This document shows, in pieces, positions 52,966 to 60,228 of a stretch of DNA of 64,000 nucleotides. The notes beneath the pieces were generated by a model that saw only the letters and a list, made by a program, of their open reading frames with translations, did not search any database and had not been told where the DNA came from. Both the position numbers and the translations under genes were made by a program. Where the stretch lies: assembly GCF_900141765.1 (NCBI RefSeq), contig NZ_FSRK01000001.1:1426001-1490000 (forward strand). The letters run 5' to 3'. Numbering within the stretch: position 1 is the first letter of the stretch; each line of letters begins with the position of its first letter. The DNA comes from Epilithonimonas zeae (GTDB lineage: Bacteria > Bacteroidota > Bacteroidia > Flavobacteriales > Weeksellaceae).

Positions 52966-53298
52966 TTTTCTAAGCCTTATAAATCAAATAGTGCTTAAAA
53001 GCAATTTGAAAATGTACTCGCTAAAAGTTGACTGAAAAAATTTGGCAAAAAGACAATTCCGACTTAAGTCGGAAAAGTCTTTTTGCATAATATAATGTCA
53101 CAACCTATTTGAATTGCCATCACTTCAGCGACGATTTCAAAAAAGTTGTGGAGAAGTTGATATGTCATTTTAAAAATGACGAAAAAAAGATCATTTCGCT
53201 CTATGGTTGAAAATATCTTTTTTTATTTTTTTGGAGCAACACTTTCGAGTTCCATCGCACGATCTATTCATTTCGAAAAAGTTGCGGTCTAATAGGTT
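52966..53298. other. Gene-free palindrome-rich stretch
   Basis: Of 333 bases, the region has a 42-base near-perfect palindrome (53045-53086) and a 17-base one (GTCATTTTAAAAATGAC, 53164-53180) and many A and T runs. No open frame of note. Such stretches may hold the origin of transfer or a terminator pair, yet no relaxase gene is next to it. Confidence 0.6.
53045..53086. terminator. 42-base palindrome, possible bidirectional terminator or recombination/transfer site
   Basis: The centre TTCCGACTTAAGTCGGAA is an 18-base perfect palindrome; AAAAAGAC on the left and GTCTTTTT on the right extend it with one mismatch. The transcript would fold into a 20-bp stem and run into T5, so a terminator after the small plus-strand genes is simplest. 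It lies between convergent units (plus-strand small genes, minus-strand MTase), which also fits. Confidence 0.65.
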
Positions 53299-54288
53299 TT
53301 AGTCTTTAATTAAACAATGTAAATACTCTTCTGTGTATTGCTTTGAATTCGTTTTGCAACTTTTGAACTTAGGATATTTTACAGACGAACAGGCATGTTC
53401 CCCTAAACTTGACATCATCTCTGCAATCCTTGAAGGCTTAATAAAGCCTTCATTGTTGTAGCTTAGAAATATATATTTAAATTGTGCATTTCTAAGGAGT
53501 TCAAACAGGCTGTCTTCAGCACTTCGTTTTAGGCAGAAACTAGATGTATTATATGGTCTTAATCCTGTTTTTCCCTGCGGCTTTAATTCTGTGTCGTAAA
53601 TAGCAATCGTATTTAATAAATGATAATATGAACTATATTCTCTGCCAATGTAAGGAGGATCTAAATACAGAATATCTCCATCTATTCTCTTTATTAAATC
53701 ATTACTTTCCGCTTTGTAAACTTTGTGATTGAAAGGCTCTATTGCTCTTAGTATAGGTAACATTTTAAGGTCATTCAAAGCTGTTTTCTTCAACTTCTTT
53801 AAATAAGCACAATACACCGATGCCGTATTGGCGACTTTATCTGCAGCAACCAATAATGTCGCTAAAAGCAAAAAGTAGAATTCCTTATCAATCTTAGAAC
53901 TTAAAAATAATTGCTCGATATAAATTCTGATTGCATCAATTTTCTTTCCGTTTACCGCATTGAAATATAATCTACCAGATGATCCCGATTGTGAATATTC
54001 TTCGAAGATAAAACCTTCAACTTCCTCCAGTTCATTGAGATTGTGCAACATAGAGATATAGGCGTGTTCGCTGATGCTACTGTGAAATGCCTTATTAATT
54101 ATATAACTGTAATATTCCCTGTCATTGTATAAAACACTTTTTACTTTTGTATGGAATAAATTCCCAACAGTGCCAGTTCCCGAAAACAAATCGCAAAAGC
54201 TCAAATTTGTAAGTTGCTCCTTGACTGATTTTTTTATTTCCTGATAAATAAAGCCTGATAATCTTACTTTAGATCCCAAATAATTCAT
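53299..54288 (-). CDS. DNA adenine methyltransferase (Dam/D12 class), solitary
   Basis: The 329-residue protein starts MNYLGSKVRL with FCDLFSGTGTVG (31-42), the AdoMet site, and has catalytic DPPYIGREY (Asp210). It belongs to the D12 class of adenine-N6 methyltransferases. No restriction endonuclease gene is in the visible part of the element, so it may protect the element from host restriction after transfer. Recognition sequence unknown. It lies 137 bases downstream of traQ on the same strand; a hairpin at 54382 separates them. Confidence 0.9.
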   Translation of the reverse strand: MNYLGSKVRLSGFIYQEIKKSVKEQLTNLSFCDLFSGTGTVGNLFHTKVKSVLYNDREYYSYIINKAFHSSISEHAYISMLHNLNELEEVEGFIFEEYSQSGSSGRLYFNAVNGKKIDAIRIYIEQLFLSSKIDKEFYFLLLATLLVAADKVANTASVYCAYLKKLKKTALNDLKMLPILRAIEPFNHKVYKAESNDLIKRIDGDILYLDPPYIGREYSSYYHLLNTIAIYDTELKPQGKTGLRPYNTSSFCLKRSAEDSLFELLRNAQFKYIFLSYNNEGFIKPSRIAEMMSSLGEHACSSVKYPKFKSCKTNSKQYTEEYLHCLIKD

Positions 54289-54381
54289 TTTTTATTTGCA
54301 ATCTCTTTTAAATAAAGTCTGAGAACTATAATAGAGTATTGGCTGTCGGTTTTTTGCTGGTAATGGCGTCCAAAACAAAAG

Positions 54382-54404
54382 CGGCTTGGTTTTAAACCAA
54401 GCCG
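54382..54404 (-). terminator. Terminator after the tra operon
   Basis: CGGCTTGGTTT and AAACCAAGCCG flank a single T; the minus-strand transcript continues with a T-rich tail. It is about 20 bases after the traQ stop and before the methyltransferase gene. Confidence 0.8.
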
Positions 54405-54425
54405 TCAACATCACATCAATTTTTA

Positions 54426-54866
54426 TTATGAAGCATTATCAAACTCAAAATCTACCTTCTTTTCATTATCAAAGCTATCCGTAATCCAAATACTAAATAC
54501 ATGAGAATCTTGTGATTCAGAGGTGTAGTACAGCCTGAACTGTTTCTGGGGCAATGTATATTCATCATTTGGAAGATACGGGGCATCACTGTAATGTTGA
54601 AGTTTGCCGGTTCCTTCGTATTGAAAATATCGGATAGTGTATTTTGTCTCGCTAAAGTTAGAAGCTGTTTCCAAAGACATTCTTATTTCTACAGTCTCAT
54701 TTTCTTTTATCTTGCTTGGAACCGGCATCACCTTGACCTCGAACGGAAAGTTTTGCTTTATCTCCAAATCATTATCCTGACAGGAATTAAAAAATATACT
54801 GACTACAACCAGAATAAATGAAAACTTTACAAGATTTAGTAAGTTATAATTAGGTGCATTTTTCAT
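54426..54866 (-). CDS. traQ: Conjugal transfer protein TraQ (DUF3872)
   Basis: The 146-residue protein has a lipoprotein-type signal with Cys29 (VSIFFNSCQD) and an immunoglobulin-like beta-domain (KQNFPFEVKVMPVPSKI, DEYTLPQKQFRLYYTS). It matches TraQ of CTnDOT-type elements, the last gene of the tra operon. It is 10 bases downstream of traO; no traP is between them. Confidence 0.85.
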   Translation of the reverse strand: MKNAPNYNLLNLVKFSFILVVVSIFFNSCQDNDLEIKQNFPFEVKVMPVPSKIKENETVEIRMSLETASNFSETKYTIRYFQYEGTGKLQHYSDAPYLPNDEYTLPQKQFRLYYTSESQDSHVFSIWITDSFDNEKKVDFEFDNAS

Positions 54867-54876
54867 ATTAGATATT

Positions 54877-55437
54877 TTAAAAATTATACCGTAGCCCTAA
54901 TCCAAACAATGAGTGTAGAGTTCCAAGCTGGCTGTTCTGCAAAAACCGCAGCTGACCATCTACAATAAAGGCAATGTGTTCAGTCAGATAACTTTCTAAA
55001 GAAAACTTACCGGAAGCTCCGTATATAAAGCTTTCTGTACTATCCAGTAATGATCCGTCGTAAAGTATTGGCTTATTTCTGTTAACCAGCTCATAGCCGC
55101 CAAGAGCCCCTACTCCGAAATTCAAATTCACATTTCGCATTGAATCACCTATAACGTAGAAACTGTAACCAGCATTCAATAGATAGGTATCAATCGGAAT
55201 GTTATAATTTCTATACTCATAATATTTACTGCTGTACTCTGCCCTCCCAAACACATATTTACCATTTTTGCTGTAAGAAATCATACCGACTGCCAAAACA
55301 TAATTCTGCTTGTCAGGAGAATTGGGATATACTGAATAGGATATTTCAAATCCCTTTTGCTTTGGAATCATCTGCTGTGCAAATGATTGTACATTCATTG
55401 TTACAATGAAAAGCATTGTTATTAATAATCTGCTCAT
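54877..55437 (-). CDS. traO: Conjugal transfer protein TraO
   Basis: The 186-residue protein has a signal peptide (residues 1-20, ending VQSFAQ) and an 8-strand-like barrel profile ending FGLGLRYNF, typical of outer-membrane proteins. This fits TraO. It starts one base after traN. Confidence 0.88.
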   Translation of the reverse strand: MSRLLITMLFIVTMNVQSFAQQMIPKQKGFEISYSVYPNSPDKQNYVLAVGMISYSKNGKYVFGRAEYSSKYYEYRNYNIPIDTYLLNAGYSFYVIGDSMRNVNLNFGVGALGGYELVNRNKPILYDGSLLDSTESFIYGASGKFSLESYLTEHIAFIVDGQLRFLQNSQLGTLHSLFGLGLRYNF

Positions 55438-55438
55438 C

Positions 55439-56347
55439 TTAGTTGGTTTTGAAATTTAAACTATTAATCAGCTTCGCATTAATCAGCTCGGAATTTTCAA
55501 GCTCAACTTTCTGATGTCGTCCACCATTTCTTTCCAAAATCTCGATTTCTAAAACCTGATCTTTTAACAAGGTAAATTGCTCCAATAAGTAAATACCCTT
55601 TATATGAGAATGATGCATTGCGGTCATCACCGGAAAATAAACTCTAATCGGCTCTAACAGCTTATCCTGAACCACTGTTCTTTTTAAGTTCTTCTTATCT
55701 ACAATTTTAAAGCTGATCAGTTCAATGTCATAAGCTACATTGCTGCTGTTATCAACTTCGATGGTAAAATAGAATTTACTGTCATTGACGTGTAATGCTC
55801 TAACTGAAAACTGAATACCAAAGCTTTTCGAGGCTACATGCTTTACGGTTTTGCGACTTTTTCTGTATAGATTTTCCATAATCAGCTCTGTCAGAGATGA
55901 AGAACTTCCTTTTAGATCTTCAAAAAGAACATCGGTTGAGTATTGCCGTTCATGGCTTCTCTGCATCTTTAACAGGTCATAGTTGAGAACTTCAGGATAA
56001 GAGCTGTAAAAAACATCAAAACTGTAAAACTTACCATCTTCCGTAATCACCGAAAAATTGGTTTCTTCCTCGAAATCTCTGACTGCAGATTTTATCCTCA
56101 GAACATTTCCGATCGGCTCTGCTTTGTTTGCGACCAAAAATTCACTTCCCAGATCGACATAACGTATTGGTGAAGGAAATATCAAATGGCTGGTTTTGCT
56201 GTAAGTAACCTGCATCCTAAAAGGATTCAGCTTAGCTTCTTCCAAGGAAACATAGGTTTTAATGGAATCATAATCCTGAGCAAAAACCCGTCCTGCAAAT
56301 AGCAGGAATAGGATTATTATATTGCTGTAAATCTTATATACATTCAT
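55439..56347 (-). CDS. traN: Conjugal transfer protein TraN
   Basis: The 302-residue protein with a signal peptide (FLLFAGRVFAQ) has the TraN family features: TYSKTSHLIFPSPIRYVDLG near the N-terminus and EVDNSSNVAYDIELISFKI in the C-terminal half. In these systems it corresponds to VirB9 of the outer-membrane core complex. Confidence 0.9.
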   Translation of the reverse strand: MNVYKIYSNIIILFLLFAGRVFAQDYDSIKTYVSLEEAKLNPFRMQVTYSKTSHLIFPSPIRYVDLGSEFLVANKAEPIGNVLRIKSAVRDFEEETNFSVITEDGKFYSFDVFYSSYPEVLNYDLLKMQRSHERQYSTDVLFEDLKGSSSSLTELIMENLYRKSRKTVKHVASKSFGIQFSVRALHVNDSKFYFTIEVDNSSNVAYDIELISFKIVDKKNLKRTVVQDKLLEPIRVYFPVMTAMHHSHIKGIYLLEQFTLLKDQVLEIEILERNGGRHQKVELENSELINAKLINSLNFKTN

Positions 56348-56361
56348 TTTTTTAATTTTAG

Positions 56362-57660
56362 TTAATTATTTTTAGGGACCAGTAAGACCTGCTGCCCCGC
56401 CTTTACTGTGACTTTTAATTGTCTTATCCTCTTTTGAAAATAACCTGATAATCCCTGCACTACCCCTCGGCTTAAATCAGCAGCAACCTGTTGTCCGGCT
56501 GATTGGGTCATCATAATATTGGTTCCCGAAGTCTGACTCATATTAGCAACGATATCACTTACGGCAGTTTGTTCTGGTGAATAGGGAAAATATAAACCTG
56601 GCTGTCCGTCATTGTCGTGAACATTGATTTCTACAGGATATACATTCCCTTGGTATTGAATGGAAGAAATCTTTAACTGAAGCCTTCCACCTTGAAATTT
56701 ACAGCCGGCAATTAGTAAACTTCCTGCAGGAATTTCTGTACGTCCCAACTGCATACCTTCAGAAAGTCTTATAGATAATGTGCTTTCATTAATTACGGTT
56801 TTGGTCTCATAAACCACACCCTTTATTGCATTTTTATCTTGAATTGAATGATTTGAATCATTTTGTGTCTCATAAAATCTGTTCTGATTCAAACCTGCAA
56901 TAAAAGCAATGTCAGAGGACTCTCTGTATAATGTCGTAACAATTCTGTTAAATGCTGGTTTTGCGGGTGTCAGCTTCACTTTCTTTTCGGTAGGTTTTTC
57001 TGATTCTTCTTTTCTTAGTGGTTCTTCCTGCTTTGCATTCTTTGGAAGGTACTTGGCTGCCATCTGATATGATTTTTCCATCAGCTCTAACTGGTCGTTC
57101 ATTCCAAGACCTGCCGGAGCAGCATTATTCTGCATCGCTTCATTCTTTAATCTTGAAATTTCTTTCCTAAGATTATTGACTTCCTGATCATCCCGACTAT
57201 AAAATGAACTCAAGGTCTGCTGTGCATTACGATAACTGTTGACAGCATTCTGATCTGATTGTTGAAGAGCATTTTTACTATGGGTAGAAAGTGATTGACT
57301 ATTTTCATTATTTAATCCGTTTTGGTCATTCCAATAGTCGGACAAAGTGGTCATTGCATTCCTTTTCTCTTCGTTCTTTTGCTCCAACAGCTGCTGCTCA
57401 TAAGCCTTTTGTTTATCTGATTGCAGCTGACCGTCCTTTGCCTGTGGAATAGCAGCATTAAATCCCGCTTCTTCAACAATTTTATTATCGGATTTTGGTT
57501 TAAAGATCAGATAAAAGCAACCTATACAAACTGCTGTCATCAAGAAGTATATAATCGGTTTTTTCAGTTTCTCCCATTGAACCTTAGAATTATCATTCAC
57601 ATCTTTAGAATTTTGAGGGAGATCATTTTCTATAATTTTAATTTTCTCTGAATCATTCAT
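56362..57660 (-). CDS. traM: Conjugal transfer protein TraM
   Basis: The 432-residue protein has a single membrane helix near residues 34-50 and a long polar, coiled-coil-prone region (70-210). The C-terminal domain contains AFIAGLNQNRFYE and RLSEGMQLGRTEIPAGSLL. It is the VirB10-like bridge between the two membranes. It overlaps nothing; traL is 3 bases upstream. Confidence 0.9.
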   Translation of the reverse strand: MNDSEKIKIIENDLPQNSKDVNDNSKVQWEKLKKPIIYFLMTAVCIGCFYLIFKPKSDNKIVEEAGFNAAIPQAKDGQLQSDKQKAYEQQLLEQKNEEKRNAMTTLSDYWNDQNGLNNENSQSLSTHSKNALQQSDQNAVNSYRNAQQTLSSFYSRDDQEVNNLRKEISRLKNEAMQNNAAPAGLGMNDQLELMEKSYQMAAKYLPKNAKQEEPLRKEESEKPTEKKVKLTPAKPAFNRIVTTLYRESSDIAFIAGLNQNRFYETQNDSNHSIQDKNAIKGVVYETKTVINESTLSIRLSEGMQLGRTEIPAGSLLIAGCKFQGGRLQLKISSIQYQGNVYPVEINVHDNDGQPGLYFPYSPEQTAVSDIVANMSQTSGTNIMMTQSAGQQVAADLSRGVVQGLSGYFQKRIRQLKVTVKAGQQVLLVPKNN

Positions 57661-57663
57661 ATT

Positions 57664-57933
57664 CTATTCTTTAATGGGTATTTCTTTTGTATCAATCTGT
57701 CCTGCATCTTTTTCTACCGGTTTCTTAGTAATGCCGTCAATGTGATCGATAGATATGGTGTTGCTTTTTTGCCCCGTTGAAACAATAATATGAATCAGGA
57801 CGATGACAGTCAGCAAACAATATCCCCCAAAGAAAACCTTGGTCAACAATCGCTGCCTATCTATCGGAAGAATTTTCCAACGGTCTTCTGTCTTCAAAAC
57901 AAAATTTTCGATTTTATCTCTTAGCTTTTTCAT
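57664..57933 (-). CDS. traL: Conjugal transfer protein TraL (DUF3989)
   Basis: The protein has 89 residues from MKKLRDKIENFVLK; a Met three codons earlier (57942) or at 57996 is possible. It has one membrane helix (about residues 33-53) after the segment DRWKILPIDRQRLLTKVFF. It fits the small TraL membrane protein between traK and traM. Confidence 0.82.
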   Translation of the reverse strand: MKKLRDKIENFVLKTEDRWKILPIDRQRLLTKVFFGGYCLLTVIVLIHIIVSTGQKSNTISIDHIDGITKKPVEKDAGQIDTKEIPIKE

Positions 57934-57943
57934 TGTGATCATT

Positions 57944-58567
57944 TTAGCGTTCAACAGTTTCGATATCTCTATTTTCAATAACATTGAATTTTTCAATCGT
58001 AAATCCCTGCGGATTACTGTCAGACCTTACTGAATTAACCAAGGAGCAGTCTGTCACTAAATTCCTGATGGTCAAATTACTGGACCGGATAATAAATTGC
58101 CTGGCATAAGTCTTTACGTCATAGGGATAGCTGTTAAAATTAGCCACAACACTATCGACCTCAATCCTCTGCTGAATATTACCGGAGATGATTCTGTTGT
58201 AATACCCTTTCTCCTGAAGGTCTTTGTAGTAATTGAATGCTGATTGGTCTGCCATATTAAAGGCTCTTTTTACATTGCTTTCAATCGCATTCTTATCAGG
58301 GGCTATCGTGAAAAACAGTTCGTGAAATCGTCTCACATGCTCTCTTGCTTCAACAGGTCTGTTAATTGACATATCCTGCGATAGCGCGACCATTAAAGAT
58401 TTACCATTATCCAGCACATATATTTTCTGGCGCTGTTCTTCAGCAAATTGGTATGATTTAAATACCACGATCCCTACGACTCCAAAACACAACACCGCAA
58501 AAACAAACGTAAACAGTCGGATCTGCCTGAAGCTGCTTTCAATATTTCTTAAAGTTTTAAATTCCAT
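57944..58567 (-). CDS. traK: Conjugal transfer protein TraK
   Basis: The 207-residue protein has an N-terminal membrane helix (about 16-36) and a periplasmic domain with VSALSQDMSINRPVEA-like text (LMVALSQDMSINRPVEAREH). It is the VirB8-like component. It is 13 bases downstream of traJ. Confidence 0.9.
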   Translation of the reverse strand: MEFKTLRNIESSFRQIRLFTFVFAVLCFGVVGIVVFKSYQFAEEQRQKIYVLDNGKSLMVALSQDMSINRPVEAREHVRRFHELFFTIAPDKNAIESNVKRAFNMADQSAFNYYKDLQEKGYYNRIISGNIQQRIEVDSVVANFNSYPYDVKTYARQFIIRSSNLTIRNLVTDCSLVNSVRSDSNPQGFTIEKFNVIENRDIETVER

Positions 58568-58580
58568 AGAACTGTATTTT

Positions 58581-59573
58581 TTATTTTAATAATCTTCCCG
58601 AAATATTTCCTGTTGCTGAACCTACTACCGCTCCTGCGACATTGCCCGACTTAGTAGCAGTCTGGTTCACATTGCGCATAAAATTCCCCGCACCACCTGC
58701 CTGAATGATCCACCCTGTCACGGTTGGTACCGTAAAATAGCCGATGATGCCAATCACCATATAGATGATGTAAACCGTATTGGAAGTGTCAGGAATAAAA
58801 GTCGGATCAGCGAGCATTTCAATATCCCGTTCTAAAATCAGAGTCTGTATCTTGGCAAGAATGGCGCTGAATATATCTGCAACCGGCAGCCATAGATAAA
58901 CACTGATGTATCTTGTCAGCCATTGGCTCAAAGTGGTCTGAAATCCGTCCCATACTGAAATGGCAAAAGCAATCGGTCCTAATATTGAAAGTACAATCAG
59001 AAAGAAGGTTCTGATAGTATCAATGACTAAAGCTGCGGACTGAAAGAGGATTTCAAGAAATTCACGAAAACCATCTCTGATATCTTTCTTAATGGCGAAC
59101 ATCTCTCTCTCGATGTACATTCCTGACATCGTAACCAGATCCGTTGGTGACCAACCCAGCTCTTCCAGCTTTTTGTCAAATTCTTCGTTTGAAATCAAAT
59201 ACGCCATCTCCGGATTTCTGAGCATGGCTTCCCGTTCTAAAAGATCCTTTTTCTGCTGCAGCTCGTTCATATCCAAAACCTGATTTTCGAGCATCGAGTG
59301 ACTGCCCTGAACAATGGGACTCATCACTCCATTCAAGCTTCCTAAGACCAATGTGGTAAAGAACACAATGCAGATGCCGATAGCAAAAGGTCTGAGCATA
59401 GGAAACAAATCAATCGGTTCCGCGCGACTCAGCGACTGCCAGACTTTTAAAGCCACATAGAACAGTGCTCCCAAACCGGCAACACCTTTGGCTACAGCCG
59501 CCATATCTGCACACATCGGCATCATTTCTTCGTAAACGGAACGCAGCACTTCGTGTAAGTTGTTCGGTTCCAT
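58581..59573 (-). CDS. traJ: Conjugal transfer protein TraJ
   Basis: The 330-residue polytopic membrane protein (LGALFYVALKVWQSLSRAEP, FLIVLSILGPIAFAISVWDG, YIIYMVIGIIGYFTVPTVT) is the TraJ family, the VirB6-like inner-membrane component. It is separated from traI by a single base. Confidence 0.92.
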   Translation of the reverse strand: MEPNNLHEVLRSVYEEMMPMCADMAAVAKGVAGLGALFYVALKVWQSLSRAEPIDLFPMLRPFAIGICIVFFTTLVLGSLNGVMSPIVQGSHSMLENQVLDMNELQQKKDLLEREAMLRNPEMAYLISNEEFDKKLEELGWSPTDLVTMSGMYIEREMFAIKKDIRDGFREFLEILFQSAALVIDTIRTFFLIVLSILGPIAFAISVWDGFQTTLSQWLTRYISVYLWLPVADIFSAILAKIQTLILERDIEMLADPTFIPDTSNTVYIIYMVIGIIGYFTVPTVTGWIIQAGGAGNFMRNVNQTATKSGNVAGAVVGSATGNISGRLLK

Positions 59574-59574
59574 C

Positions 59575-60207
59575 TTACCAGTATTTTTGATTAGAAGTTC
59601 CGTAAAGATTCAGCACTCTTTGGGTGTTGTTCTGCTTTTTAGCTCTCAGATAACTGACCGAAATATTTTTATTGGTGTAGTATCTTACCAAATTATGATA
59701 AGCTTTAACCTCCTTATACACCCGGTCAACAACATCCATCCTTTCTTTATCATTCAGAGAAAGACCGTTAGATGTGATGATCTCTTTCAGTTCTTTCAAG
59801 AGCTCTGTACTCTCGGTAAGAAGTGCAGAATAACCATTGGCAATAGAAGCTAATTCCTGAGCATTGAAGTTGGGGTCATTCAGCATCTTTCCGAAATTGT
59901 TCACATACATTTCAGAAACATCGCCCACCAAAAGCACTGTCTGCTGTACTTTTCTGGCGTCTTTGACTAGGTTATTGACCGCTTTGAGCTTATCGTAATA
60001 TTCCTTTCCCTGTTCATACACTTTCTTAACTTCATTGAAGTTCTTTATCACATTAGATACGGTCGATGAGGTCTGCACAATTTCATTGGCAGAGTTCAGT
60101 ATTCCTGATGCCAGGTTGGCAGGATCAGTCACTACAAATTGCGCTTTAGTAAATGTTACGGTAGCGAAGAATGCTACCATCATTGTTTTGATGATTAATT
60201 GTTTCAT
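59575..60207 (-). CDS. traI: Conjugal transfer protein TraI (DUF4141)
   Basis: The 210-residue secreted protein has a signal peptide (ending FTKAQ at residue 22) and a long helical domain (SSTVSNVIKNFNEVKKVYEQ, then YYDKLKAVNNLVKDARKVQ), typical of DUF4141. It is thought to be the VirB5-like component. It is located 21 bases after traG, with no traH between. Confidence 0.9.
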   Translation of the reverse strand: MKQLIIKTMMVAFFATVTFTKAQFVVTDPANLASGILNSANEIVQTSSTVSNVIKNFNEVKKVYEQGKEYYDKLKAVNNLVKDARKVQQTVLLVGDVSEMYVNNFGKMLNDPNFNAQELASIANGYSALLTESTELLKELKEIITSNGLSLNDKERMDVVDRVYKEVKAYHNLVRYYTNKNISVSYLRAKKQNNTQRVLNLYGTSNQKYW

Positions 60208-60228
60208 TGTTGTAAAATTTTAAATGAT

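Noticed and set aside
53045-53086. CRISPR repeat
   Set aside because: The palindrome occurs once; no spaced copies and no cas genes are in the window.
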